Shown: positions 1-6,581 of the stretch, one piece after another
How positions within the stretch are numbered: position 1 is the first letter of the stretch
Layout: each line of letters begins with the position of its first letter
Origin: an uncultured Angelakisella sp.
GTDB taxonomy: Bacteria; Bacillota; Clostridia; Oscillospirales; Ruminococcaceae
Assembly: GCA_910585535.1 (NCBI GenBank)
Contig: CAJUFK010000024.1
Coordinates: 1-35,439 of the forward strand
Length of the DNA stretch: 35,439 nt
Direction of reading: 5' to 3'
Made by a program: the position numbers and the translations under genes
The notes under the pieces: generated by a model
What the model was told of the DNA's origin: nothing
The model's database searches: none
What the model saw: only the letters and a program-made list of their open reading frames with translations

Positions 1-12
1 AGCGGAAGGTAG

Positions 13-47
13 AAATCGCCCCTTGCTAGGTTGCGTGGGGCGATTTT
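13..47 (+). terminator. Intrinsic terminator-like hairpin at window start
   Basis: AAATCGCCCC (13-22) pairs perfectly with GGGGCGATTT (37-46) around a 14-nt loop. The stem ends in a short T run. It probably ends transcription of a gene lying to the left of the window. The T tract is short and symmetric, so direction is uncertain. Confidence 0.5.
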
Positions 48-120
48 GCCCTTCGGACGCGGTGTCCCCCTGCGGCGGTAAATATCCGCAATCGGACCAC
101 TCCCTCATTCCAAAACGCCC

Positions 121-149
121 TTTTCAAATCCTCCGAATCCTGATATAAT
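121..149 (+). promoter_or_regulatory. Sigma-A-like promoter of the Sel1-repeat gene
   Basis: A perfect -10 TATAAT lies at 144-149 with a weaker -35 (TTTTCA, 121-126) at 17-bp spacing. The predicted transcription start, near 156, falls on an in-frame GTG at 155. That argues that the real start codon is the ATG at 200. Confidence 0.6.
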
Positions 150-199
150 CAGAGGTGAAAATTACCGGTCGCACTGGCCGGGAAAGGACGGTACAGGGA

Positions 200-1108
200 A
201 TGAGTACAGAAGCATCCTTTGATCAGCGGCTGCAAGAGGGCACGGCGGCCTATCAGGCGGGGGACTACGCCACCGCCCTGTCCATCTTTGAGGAGCTGGG
301 GGAGAAAAACGCCCCCAACGTCATGTTCGCCTGTAGCCAGATGTACTACAACGGCCAGGGCACCGATGTAGACAAGGCGCGGGCCCTTTGGTGGATGGAG
401 CGGGCGGCAGAAGTGGGCGGGGACCCGGAGATTATGTTCTTCTGCGGCCAGATGTACGACGACGGCGACGGCGTCCCGGTGGACAAGGCCCGAGCGCTCC
501 AGTGGTATGAACGGTCCGCCCGGTACGGCTACCCCCAGGCCCAGTTCTTCTGCGGCGTCATGTACAACGGGGGAGAGGGAACCGCTGTCGACAAGCATAA
601 GGCCATCGCCTGGTACGAGCAGGCCGCCCAACAGGGCCATTACGTGGCGCAGTTCAACTGCGGCATCATGTATGAAAACGGCGACAGCGTTCCGGTAGAC
701 GAGGAGCGGGCGCTGATGTGGTACGAGAAGTCCGCCCGGCAGGGCTACGCCAAGGCCCAGTTCAACTGCGGCGGGATGTACAATAACGGTAAGGGCACAC
801 CGGTGGACAAGGCCCGGGCGCTCCAATGGTACGAGGCGGCCGCAAAGCAGAACTTTGCCCCTGCACAGCTCCAATGCGGCGTGATGCATCTCAACGGCTG
901 GGGCACGCCGCAGGACAACCACCAAGCGTTGATGTGGCTGGAACAGGCCGCCCAGCAGGGGGTCCCCCAGGCCATGATTCTCTGCGGCGAGTTGTACTAC
1001 CCCATAGACCGGGATCGCTCCCGGATGTGGTACAAATATGCCGCCCAGCAGACGGTGGACGAAGAGGTTCAGACCCACGCTTCCCTTACCCTGATGCGGT
1101 ACTTTTGA
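200..1108 (+). CDS. Sel1-like repeat protein with one Cys per repeat
   Basis: A 302-aa protein made almost entirely of seven Sel1-like (TPR-related) repeats with a 36-residue period. Each carries the family pattern CGxMYxxGxGTxxDKxxALxWYExAA. Sel1 repeats form alpha-solenoids that scaffold protein complexes; the partner here is unknown. The protein has exactly seven cysteines (about residues 45, 82, 118, 154, 190, 226, 262), one at the same position of every repeat. Sel1 repeats often have a hydrophobic residue there. No signal peptide or membrane segment is visible, so it is probably cytosolic. I chose the ATG at 200, with AAAGGA upstream, because the promoter would start transcription on the alternative GTG at 155. 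It stands alone between two terminators. The family call is secure; the function is not. Confidence 0.85.
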   Translation: MSTEASFDQRLQEGTAAYQAGDYATALSIFEELGEKNAPNVMFACSQMYYNGQGTDVDKARALWWMERAAEVGGDPEIMFFCGQMYDDGDGVPVDKARALQWYERSARYGYPQAQFFCGVMYNGGEGTAVDKHKAIAWYEQAAQQGHYVAQFNCGIMYENGDSVPVDEERALMWYEKSARQGYAKAQFNCGGMYNNGKGTPVDKARALQWYEAAAKQNFAPAQLQCGVMHLNGWGTPQDNHQALMWLEQAAQQGVPQAMILCGELYYPIDRDRSRMWYKYAAQQTVDEEVQTHASLTLMRYF

Positions 1109-1126
1109 CCCCTATCCTCTGGAATA

Positions 1127-1169
1127 GCCCCGGAGCGGTTTTCTTCCGTTCCGGGGCCTTTTGTTGTTA
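1127..1169 (+). terminator. Terminator after the Sel1-repeat gene
   Basis: GCCCCGGAGCGG (1127-1138) and CCGTTCCGGGGC (1146-1157) form a 12-bp stem with one mismatch and a T-rich loop. TTTTGTTGTT follows. It also lies just beyond the stop of the convergent minus-strand gene. Confidence 0.8.
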
Positions 1170-2261
1170 TTCCAAGGCCGCCTTTTTGATCTCCGCCGCG
1201 GTCCTTCGGGCGATCTCCTCCAAAGCGGCCTGGTCCATGGCGGCGTGGCAGAGGGCATCCTTTTCCTGGCGGACCTGCTCCGCCCGGCCCAGAACCTCCG
1301 CCGCCTGATCCAGCATCCCGGCGGCGGCCTTCCGCAGAAAGCTGCTTCTGCCCCTGCGCTCCCGGAGAAGATCCATTCGGGAGAAGCGGCTGGCGTGGAT
1401 GGTCCGCTCCGCCAAGCCCTCCAGCTGTTTGGCGTTGCCGGGGTTCTTGGCGAAGAAGCCCAGTTTCAGGCCGGGAAGGAGGAGATATTCCAGCTTGGTG
1501 AAGGGGAAAAGGGGACAACGGCAGGAGACCACGTCCACCCCGGCCTCCAGGGCCAGTTCCCGAAGGGCCTCCAGGAGGGCGTTGGACACCGCTCCCCAGC
1601 TGTCCTCGATGGCGATGGTCCGGGGGGCGGCCAGGGTCACCGTCTTCCGGAGCAGGACAGGACCCTCCCCCGTAAGGGCGGAGAGGAACCGCACCGATTC
1701 CCGGCCCCGCTTTTCCTCCCCCTTGGGGCGGGGGAATTCCCGGAGGGCCAGCCTGCGGGCGTAGCCCAGCAGCTTCTCCCGGTCCATGGCGGAATTTCCC
1801 ACAGAGGCCAGCTCTCCCATCAGCGCCCCAGCAGCATAGAGGTAGCCTCTGGCATCCCCCCGGAGGTTTTTCTCCTCCTCTGTCAGCTGGAGGAGATCCT
1901 TCTTCTGGTCAAAAAGCCGTTCCTGGTCCAGGCAGTCCCAAAGGGAAACCACCCGCTCCAAAGCGCCGGGACAGCGGAGCCAGGGTTCCCAGGCGCCCTC
2001 CTCCCCCGCCGCCGAAAGCCCCCGGCGGGGAAAAAGGACCCCTGCCAGCTCCCTGCCATTTTGGAGGGAAAGAATCTCCTCCCGGGGCTCCTCCTCCCCC
2101 AGGGCCTCCCCCGCCTGGGAAAGCACCCAGGCCCGCCCCCGGGCGGAGCCACCTGTCACCACCCAGCACCGCCGGGCCCCTGCCTCCCCCAGCTGGTCGA
2201 ACCGGGAAACGGGTCCCTGGGGGCTGTTGGCTCCCAGGAAATACCGAACTGTCTTCGCCAT
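1167..2261 (-). CDS. PRK06851-like NTPase relative, degenerate P-loop
   Basis: A 364-aa protein. Its opening (RYFLGANSPQG followed by xVSRFDQL, then a beta strand) resembles, from memory, the start of PRK06851-type P-loop proteins of Clostridia, which usually continue with GGPGTGKS. Here the corresponding stretch, about residues 37-45, reads GGSARGRAW, so the Walker A lysine and serine are missing. A second half (EDSWGAVSNALLEALR, then SCRCPLFPFTKLEYLLLPGL) looks like the repeated domain of the same family. It too has no P-loop. The C-terminal 100 residues are helical and charged. The start at 2261 has a strong GAAGGAGG site; the open frame extends upstream without one. It is divergent from the GTPase gene. 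Likely a non-catalytic or altered nucleotide-binding protein; the family assignment is moderate. Confidence 0.55.
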   Translation of the reverse strand: MAKTVRYFLGANSPQGPVSRFDQLGEAGARRCWVVTGGSARGRAWVLSQAGEALGEEEPREEILSLQNGRELAGVLFPRRGLSAAGEEGAWEPWLRCPGALERVVSLWDCLDQERLFDQKKDLLQLTEEEKNLRGDARGYLYAAGALMGELASVGNSAMDREKLLGYARRLALREFPRPKGEEKRGRESVRFLSALTGEGPVLLRKTVTLAAPRTIAIEDSWGAVSNALLEALRELALEAGVDVVSCRCPLFPFTKLEYLLLPGLKLGFFAKNPGNAKQLEGLAERTIHASRFSRMDLLRERRGRSSFLRKAAAGMLDQAAEVLGRAEQVRQEKDALCHAAMDQAALEEIARRTAAEIKKAALE

Positions 2262-2365
2262 CTCGCCCTGCCTCCTTCTTCGCAAAGGATCTTTTTGGTA
2301 TCCTATGCGGAGGAGGGGAAAGTGGTTATCGGAAGCGGCGTGTTCGACAAATTGGCACAAATTGC

Positions 2366-2394
2366 TTGACGATGAACCCCGAGCTTTTTATAAT
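2366..2394 (+). promoter_or_regulatory. Consensus sigma-A promoter of the GTPase gene
   Basis: TTGACG (2366-2371), a 17-bp spacer, and TATAAT (2389-2394). Transcription should start near 2401, giving a short leader with GGAGG before the ATG at 2429. Confidence 0.85.
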
Positions 2395-2428
2395 AGTGGT
2401 GGACAGAATTTACGGAGGAGGATAGGAG

Positions 2429-3571
2429 ATGGAAAGAGGTAATGTGCTGGTCATCGGCAATTCCGGCGTGGGAAAATCCACTTTGATCCACGCCATTTTG
2501 GGGGAAGATACCACCGTGACCATGACCAAGGAGCTTCTGGTCAAGGAACCTTCTGACGAGCAAAAAGCAAATATTCGTTTTCGTATGATCGACACCATCG
2601 GCTTTGAGCCGTCCTGGATTAAGACCCATAACGCCATCCAAGCGGTAAAAAAGTGGTCAGCAGACAGTATGAAGGACGGGAAAACCGATTCGCAGATCCA
2701 TGTGATTTGGTTCTGTGTGGACGGGACCTCCAAACGACTTTTTGCGGAAACCATCTCAAACCTTTCCAAAGCGACCGCCCTTTGGACTTCTGTTCCCATT
2801 ATCGTTGTGATTACAAAATCTTACTCCGTCCCGGAGCGGGAAGAAAACCGAAAAATGGTCTACAACGCTTTTATCTCTCAAAAGAAGTTTTCCCGAAATC
2901 TCAAGGGGGTCATCCCTGTTGTCGCCGATACCTTTGTCCTAAATGAAAACGCCTTTGCCGCTCCAGAAGGGATCGAGGACTTGGTAGAGGTAACCAACAG
3001 CCTGCTGCCGGAGGGCATCAGGGCTGCCAAAGACGACATGGCATCCTTTAAGCTGAAGCGCAAGCGCGCTTTGGCCCAAAGCATTGTCGCGGCGGCAACC
3101 ACAGGGGGCGTAGTTGTAGGCGCTGTGCCGGTGCCCGTACCGGATACGGCTATTTTGGTCCCCACCGAAATGGCGATGATCACCGCTGTTGCCCATGTAT
3201 ACGGGATCAAAAAGGATGAACGGGCAAATGAGTTTTTCACGACGATGATCGGCGCGGGAACGGTAAGCCTGGCGGCAAAAACTGCTCTGACCGCATTAAA
3301 AGCCATCCCAGGAGTCAATATTGGCGCAGCTGTATTGAATGCCGTTGTGGCGGGATGTATCGTGGCCGCTCTGGGTGAGGGTTCGATTTTTGCCTTTGAG
3401 CAGGTCCTCCTGGGAAAGAAAACCCTTGATGATATAGACTGGGTGACCAAGGTGATAGAATCCAAACTGTCCAATCAATTCATCGAAAAGGTAAGCAATG
3501 TTATCAAAAAGGTCTCAGAAAACGCCGACAGTAAAACCATCGTCGAGGCGGTTCTGAGCATCTTCCAGTAG
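2429..3571 (+). CDS. Small GTPase with C-terminal DUF697 membrane domain
   Basis: A 380-aa protein with an Era/dynamin-like G domain and a DUF697 (YcjF-type) C-terminal domain. G1 is GNSGVGKST (residues 10-18) and G3 is DTIGF (55-59). The expected G4 NKxD is replaced by TKSY near residues 129-132, so guanine specificity may be altered. Residues about 215-325 hold glycine/alanine/valine-rich helices with the PVPVPDT motif typical of DUF697. This part probably dips into or anchors at the membrane. Family members are linked to stress or membrane functions but are poorly defined. It has its own promoter and a GGAGG site. Its base composition is visibly lower in GC than its neighbours, with many AAA, TTT and ATT codons, which hints at acquisition. 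The GTPase call is firm; the role is unknown. Confidence 0.85.
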   Translation: MERGNVLVIGNSGVGKSTLIHAILGEDTTVTMTKELLVKEPSDEQKANIRFRMIDTIGFEPSWIKTHNAIQAVKKWSADSMKDGKTDSQIHVIWFCVDGTSKRLFAETISNLSKATALWTSVPIIVVITKSYSVPEREENRKMVYNAFISQKKFSRNLKGVIPVVADTFVLNENAFAAPEGIEDLVEVTNSLLPEGIRAAKDDMASFKLKRKRALAQSIVAAATTGGVVVGAVPVPVPDTAILVPTEMAMITAVAHVYGIKKDERANEFFTTMIGAGTVSLAAKTALTALKAIPGVNIGAAVLNAVVAGCIVAALGEGSIFAFEQVLLGKKTLDDIDWVTKVIESKLSNQFIEKVSNVIKKVSENADSKTIVEAVLSIFQ

Positions 3572-3575
3572 GCGG

Positions 3576-3605
3576 TTGCCTTTTCCCCCTCCCCCATGCT
3601 ATAAT
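3576..3605 (+). promoter_or_regulatory. Candidate promoter ahead of the yitT leader
   Basis: TTGCCT (3576-3581), an 18-bp spacer, and a perfect TATAAT (3600-3605). A strong terminator lies only about 50 nt after the predicted start near 3612. The unit would therefore make a short RNA or an attenuated leader for the YitT gene. Confidence 0.55.
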
Positions 3606-3661
3606 ATAGAAAAAACATCGGGAGTGCTGTTCCATGCCCACCTGCGCTAAAACAAAAATCT

Positions 3662-3696
3662 GCACCGGTTCCTCGGGAACCGGTGCTTTTCTTTTT
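3662..3696 (+). terminator. Strong intrinsic terminator between GTPase gene and yitT
   Basis: GCACCGGTTCC (3662-3672) and GGAACCGGTGC (3676-3686) form a perfect 11-bp stem with a 3-nt loop, followed by TTTTCTTTTT. It can end the GTPase transcript. It also sits downstream of the promoter at 3576-3605 and upstream of the YitT gene, so it may act as an attenuator. Confidence 0.9.
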
Positions 3697-3781
3697 GCTT
3701 TGTTACGGTAAACTGGCAACACAGCAGCAGACTGCCTTGTTTTTCACCAGCAGATCAAAAAATGGGAAAGGACCTGAAACA

Positions 3782-4669
3782 ATGAACAACTGGAAAAAAC
3801 AGCTGGGAGATCTCCTGGCTATCCTTCTGGGCAATGCTGTCTATGCCCTGGCGGTGGCGGCTTTTATTCTGCCTAACGGACTCATCACCGGGGGAAGCAC
3901 CGGTCTGGCTCTGGTTGCCCGGCAGCTTTGGGGTGTGCCGGTGGAGACCTTTGTGGCCTGCTTCAATCCTTTGATGTTCCTCCTGGGGCTGGCGGCGCTG
4001 GGCAGGCGCTTCGCCCTTACCACCCTGGTGAGCAGCTTTTGGTATCCCTTGATCTTTGGCTTTTTCCAGCGGATCCCCGGGGTCCCCTTCCTCACTCAGG
4101 ACAAGCTGCTGGCAGTGGTCTGCGCCGGTGGGATGATCGGCCTGGGCATCGGTATTGTCATCCGGGCCGGGGCCTCCACCGGGGGGATGGACATTCCGCC
4201 CCTGGTGCTGCAAAAAAAGCTTGGCATCCCGGTCTCGGTCTCCATCTACGTCTTTGATTTTGCCATCCTTCTGGGACAGATGCTTTTCGCCCGGCGGGAG
4301 GAGGTGCTGTACGGCATCCTGTTGGTGCTGGTCTATTCCCTGGTGCTGGACAAGGTGCTGATGCTGGGGGCCAGCCGGACCCAGGTCAAGGTGGTCACCG
4401 CCTGTTACCAGGAGGTACGGGAGCAGATCCTCCATCGTCTGGACCGGGGCTGCACCCTGATCCAAGCGGAAACGGGGCTCTGCCACAACCCCTGGCCCAT
4501 GGTGCTTACGGTGGTAAGCGGGCGGGAACTCCCCCGCCTCACCCGGCTGATCCAGGAACTGGATCCCGACGCCTTCCTGGTGGTGAGCCGGGTCAGTGAA
4601 GTGCGGGGACGGGGGTTTACTTTGGGGAAGGTGTATCAGGCGGAGCCGGAGGGGAAAGACGACGTTTAG
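3782..4669 (+). CDS. YitT family membrane protein (DUF161/DUF2179)
   Basis: A 295-aa integral membrane protein. The N-terminal part holds about five or six hydrophobic helices with the YitT hallmark near residues 25-40 (FILPNGLITGGSTGLA) and a second glycine-rich motif (RAGASTGGMDIPPLVLQKK). The C-terminal ~85 residues form the soluble DUF2179 domain (TQVKVVT ... LSREL-like region ... FLVVSRVSEVRGRGF). The substrate of this family is not established. The ATG at 3782 was chosen because AAAGGA precedes it and homologues begin just before the first membrane helix; the frame is open further upstream. No promoter is visible after the terminator at 3662-3696, so expression may depend on read-through from 3600. 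Its end overlaps the convergent gene's stop by 4 bp. Confidence 0.88.
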   Translation: MNNWKKQLGDLLAILLGNAVYALAVAAFILPNGLITGGSTGLALVARQLWGVPVETFVACFNPLMFLLGLAALGRRFALTTLVSSFWYPLIFGFFQRIPGVPFLTQDKLLAVVCAGGMIGLGIGIVIRAGASTGGMDIPPLVLQKKLGIPVSVSIYVFDFAILLGQMLFARREEVLYGILLVLVYSLVLDKVLMLGASRTQVKVVTACYQEVREQILHRLDRGCTLIQAETGLCHNPWPMVLTVVSGRELPRLTRLIQELDPDAFLVVSRVSEVRGRGFTLGKVYQAEPEGKDDV

Positions 4670-4956
4670 GAGACGGGCCCGGCCTGTAAAAAGTCAAGAC
4701 GCCCAGCCTCCAGCCCAGCCATTGCGGCCCTGATCCGGGCCCGGGCCTCCTCCCCGGTGACGGTGGCCTGTACATAGGAGACGATCTGTCCCCGGGTGGC
4801 CGTGTCCAAACTGGCAAAAAAATCGGCGGCTTCCGGGGAGATGGCCAGCGAGGCCAGCAGGCCCTGGGGCAGCTCCATGCTGAAACGGCGGGGCGGCAAG
4901 GTATCCCCTTCCCCCAGCTTTGGGGTCTGGTTTTGCAGATCGACATGGTTTTCCAT
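4666..4956 (-). CDS. Hypothetical 96-aa protein, RBS inside an inverted repeat
   Basis: I do not recognise this protein. It is 96 aa, soluble and acidic in its first half. Its C-terminal half (FFASLDTATRGQIVSYV, then EEARARIRAAMAGLEAGR) vaguely recalls the helical C-terminus of YdeI/OmpD-associated proteins, but this is weak. The start at 4956 has GGAGG six bases upstream. An in-frame ATG at 4992 has no ribosome binding site. The gene lies 68 bp after the exchanger gene on the same strand and probably shares its transcript. A 13-bp perfect inverted repeat (4961-4973 and 4998-5010) would bury its ribosome binding site in the mRNA. It ends tail-to-tail with the YitT gene, overlapping by 4 bp. 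Confidence 0.65.
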   Translation of the reverse strand: MENHVDLQNQTPKLGEGDTLPPRRFSMELPQGLLASLAISPEAADFFASLDTATRGQIVSYVQATVTGEEARARIRAAMAGLEAGRLDFLQAGPVS

Positions 4957-4960
4957 TGTG

Positions 4961-5010
4961 GTTCCTCCTTCGGATTTGGTGGTCATCTTCATTGTTCCCG
5001 AAGGAGGAAC
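4961..5010 (-). promoter_or_regulatory. Perfect inverted repeat that sequesters a Shine-Dalgarno
   Basis: In the minus-strand mRNA, GTTCCTCCTTCGG (5010-4998) is followed by a 24-nt loop and then CCGAAGGAGGAAC (4973-4961). The second arm contains the GGAGG of the gene starting at 4956. The 13-bp perfect stem has no trailing T run, so translational control is more likely than termination. Confidence 0.7.
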
Positions 5011-5024
5011 TATCTATTCGCGAT

Positions 5025-5957
5025 TCAGCGGAACAGCAGGCATACGTATCCACCGTAAAGCCCCAGCAGCACTCCTCCCTGCCACCGCCGGAAACGGCCC
5101 TTTCCCATGGCGGGGAGGAGGGTCAACAGAAGAAGCCCCAAAGCCGTCAGAAGATCCAGGGGATGTTCCATCGGCAGGCTGCCGCCTCCGGCCAGGGCGC
5201 TGGCGGCTGGAACCAGGGTGAGATCCAGAAAGTTGGCCCCAATAATGTTCCCCACCGAAAGGGAGGACTGTCCCCGGCAAAGGGCGGTGATGGTGGTCAC
5301 CAGTTCCGGCAGGCTGGTACCCAGGGCCACCAAGGTAAGGGCGATCACCGCCTCCGGAACCCCCAAAAGCCGGGCCAGGATGCAGCCGTTGTCCACCAGC
5401 AGCCGGGCGCCAGCCGCCAGCCCCACCGCCCCTAAGAGGAACTTTCCCAGGTAGACCAGGGCGGCATGGGGGCTTCGTTCCAGGTAGCCTTCTTCCTTGG
5501 GGAAGATAGCCCGCTGGGCGGCGGAAAGATCATTTTTGATATACAAGAGCAGCAGGGCCAGGAGGAAGAGCCCCTCCCTCCAGGAGAGCCGCCGGTCGAT
5601 GCCAAAGGCAAGCAGGGCCAGAAGGGCGAAGATCAGCAGAAACCCCTTTTCCCGCAGGGAACGCAGGTCCACCTTCCCCGGAAGAAACAGCAGAGAGATC
5701 CCCAGGATAAGGCCGGTATTGCAGGATACCGAGCCGACGGCATTCCCCAAAGCCATCCCCCCGGATCCCTGGGCCGCCGCCATGGCGGAAACCAGCAGTT
5801 CCGGCATGGTGGTACCAATGCTCACCACAGTAGCCGCGACGATAAAAGGCGGGATGCCGGTGACCCGGGCCATCCACTCCGCCCCCTCCACAAAGCTGTC
5901 GCCCCCTTTGACCATAAGGACCAGGCCCAGCAGGAACAACAGGGTAACTCCTAACAT
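5025..5957 (-). CDS. Sodium/calcium exchanger family (CaCA, YrbG-like)
   Basis: A 310-aa membrane antiporter of the Ca2+:cation antiporter family, built of two inverted repeats. Alpha-1 carries SIGTTMPELLVSA and GNAVGSVSCNTG; alpha-2 carries ALGTSLPELVTT and GNIIGANFLDL. The paired T-x-PE motifs with acidic residues coordinate the transported cations in this family. About ten hydrophobic helices are visible. It would export Ca2+ (or a similar ion) in exchange for Na+ or H+ at the plasma membrane; the ions cannot be fixed from sequence. The start at 5957 has GGGAGGAG five bases upstream. The longer open frame upstream lacks a ribosome binding site and would add an unlikely N-terminus. The 96-aa gene follows on the same strand. 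Confidence 0.9.
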   Translation of the reverse strand: MLGVTLLFLLGLVLMVKGGDSFVEGAEWMARVTGIPPFIVAATVVSIGTTMPELLVSAMAAAQGSGGMALGNAVGSVSCNTGLILGISLLFLPGKVDLRSLREKGFLLIFALLALLAFGIDRRLSWREGLFLLALLLLYIKNDLSAAQRAIFPKEEGYLERSPHAALVYLGKFLLGAVGLAAGARLLVDNGCILARLLGVPEAVIALTLVALGTSLPELVTTITALCRGQSSLSVGNIIGANFLDLTLVPAASALAGGGSLPMEHPLDLLTALGLLLLTLLPAMGKGRFRRWQGGVLLGLYGGYVCLLFR

Positions 5958-6198
5958 GATACTCCTCCCCTTTCCCCTTATATATAGTCCGGGGCGGGCT
6001 TGTATCATGCGGCTGGTTTCATACGAAAAGGCGATACCCATGCTATGCGTGCTGGCGTTGCTTTGTCTCATTGAAAAACCATTAAGAAGCCATAAAGGCT
6101 GGACTGCGTTTTTGTGCCTTGCAGGAGGGAAAATCCCTCGCCCATCTGGCATCCCCCGGTTATGAATACAGCTCTAAAATTGATGGCAAAACTTTTTC

Positions 6199-6250
6199 TT
6201 GACAATATCGATATTCGAGGTTATACTAGGTATATAATATCGATATTCAA
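6199..6250 (+). promoter_or_regulatory. PadR operon promoter with two palindromic operators
   Basis: TTGACA (6199-6204), a 17-bp spacer and TATACT (6222-6227) form a near-consensus promoter. Two identical 12-bp palindromes, AATATCGATATT, lie at 6204-6215 (between -35 and -10) and 6236-6247 (just after the transcription start). Their centres are 32 bp apart, about three helical turns. The placement fits repression by the PadR protein encoded directly downstream. A second TATAAT lies at 6233-6238. Confidence 0.8.
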
Positions 6251-6266
6251 GATTGGAGGTCCTGCC

Positions 6267-6581
6267 ATGCCCCGGGAAAAGTTCGGGACGCTGACCCAGC
6301 AGATGTATTACATCCTTCTTTGTCTGAAGGAGGACTGCTGCGGCATCGACATTATGGATAAGGTGGCCGGGCTAACGGAAGGAACGGTGCGGGTGGGCTC
6401 CGGGACGCTGTACCATCTGCTGGACGAGTTTCTGGCTGCGGGGCTCATCCGGGAAACCAAGGTGGAGGGACGGCGGCGAAGCTATCTCCTCACCCCGGCG
6501 GGCCGGGCCCTGCTGGAGGCGGAATATCACCGGATCTGCCGCCAGGCAGAGGACTTCCGCCGTGTCTTTGGGAAGGAGTGA
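6267..6581 (+). CDS. PadR family transcriptional regulator
   Basis: A 104-aa winged-helix repressor. The PadR core is clear: TQQMYYILLCLKED, then CCGIDIMDKV, GSGTLYHLLDEFLAAGLI, and the wing with GRRRSYLLTPAGRALLEAE. PadR proteins of this short class bind palindromes as dimers and often repress their own operon in response to drugs or envelope stress. The start at 6267 has TTGGAGGT at ideal distance. The frame extends upstream through the promoter and must be ignored there. Twin ATATCGATAT operators in its promoter support autorepression. It is translationally coupled (TGATG) to the DUF2812 gene. Confidence 0.92.
   Translation: MPREKFGTLTQQMYYILLCLKEDCCGIDIMDKVAGLTEGTVRVGSGTLYHLLDEFLAAGLIRETKVEGRRRSYLLTPAGRALLEAEYHRICRQAEDFRRVFGKE

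Noticed and set aside
2341..2366. Divergent promoter for the PRK06851-like gene
   Set aside because: Only a poor match (TTGTCG with TAACCA at 16 bp) could be found, so no feature was called.
1161..2369. 402-residue plus-strand frame opposite the PRK06851-like gene
   Set aside because: Composition is Gly/Pro/Gln/Leu-rich as expected for an antisense shadow of a high-GC gene. The minus frame has GAAGGAGG and family features.
3634..3711. 25-codon frame starting at ATG 3634 with GGGAG upstream
   Set aside because: It runs through the perfect terminator stem and T run at 3662-3696, so its sequence is explained by the hairpin. No independent sign of coding.
4907..5024. Intrinsic terminator for the exchanger gene at the 4961-5010 hairpin
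   Set aside because: No T run follows the stem in either direction, and the 3' arm is the ribosome binding site of the next gene.
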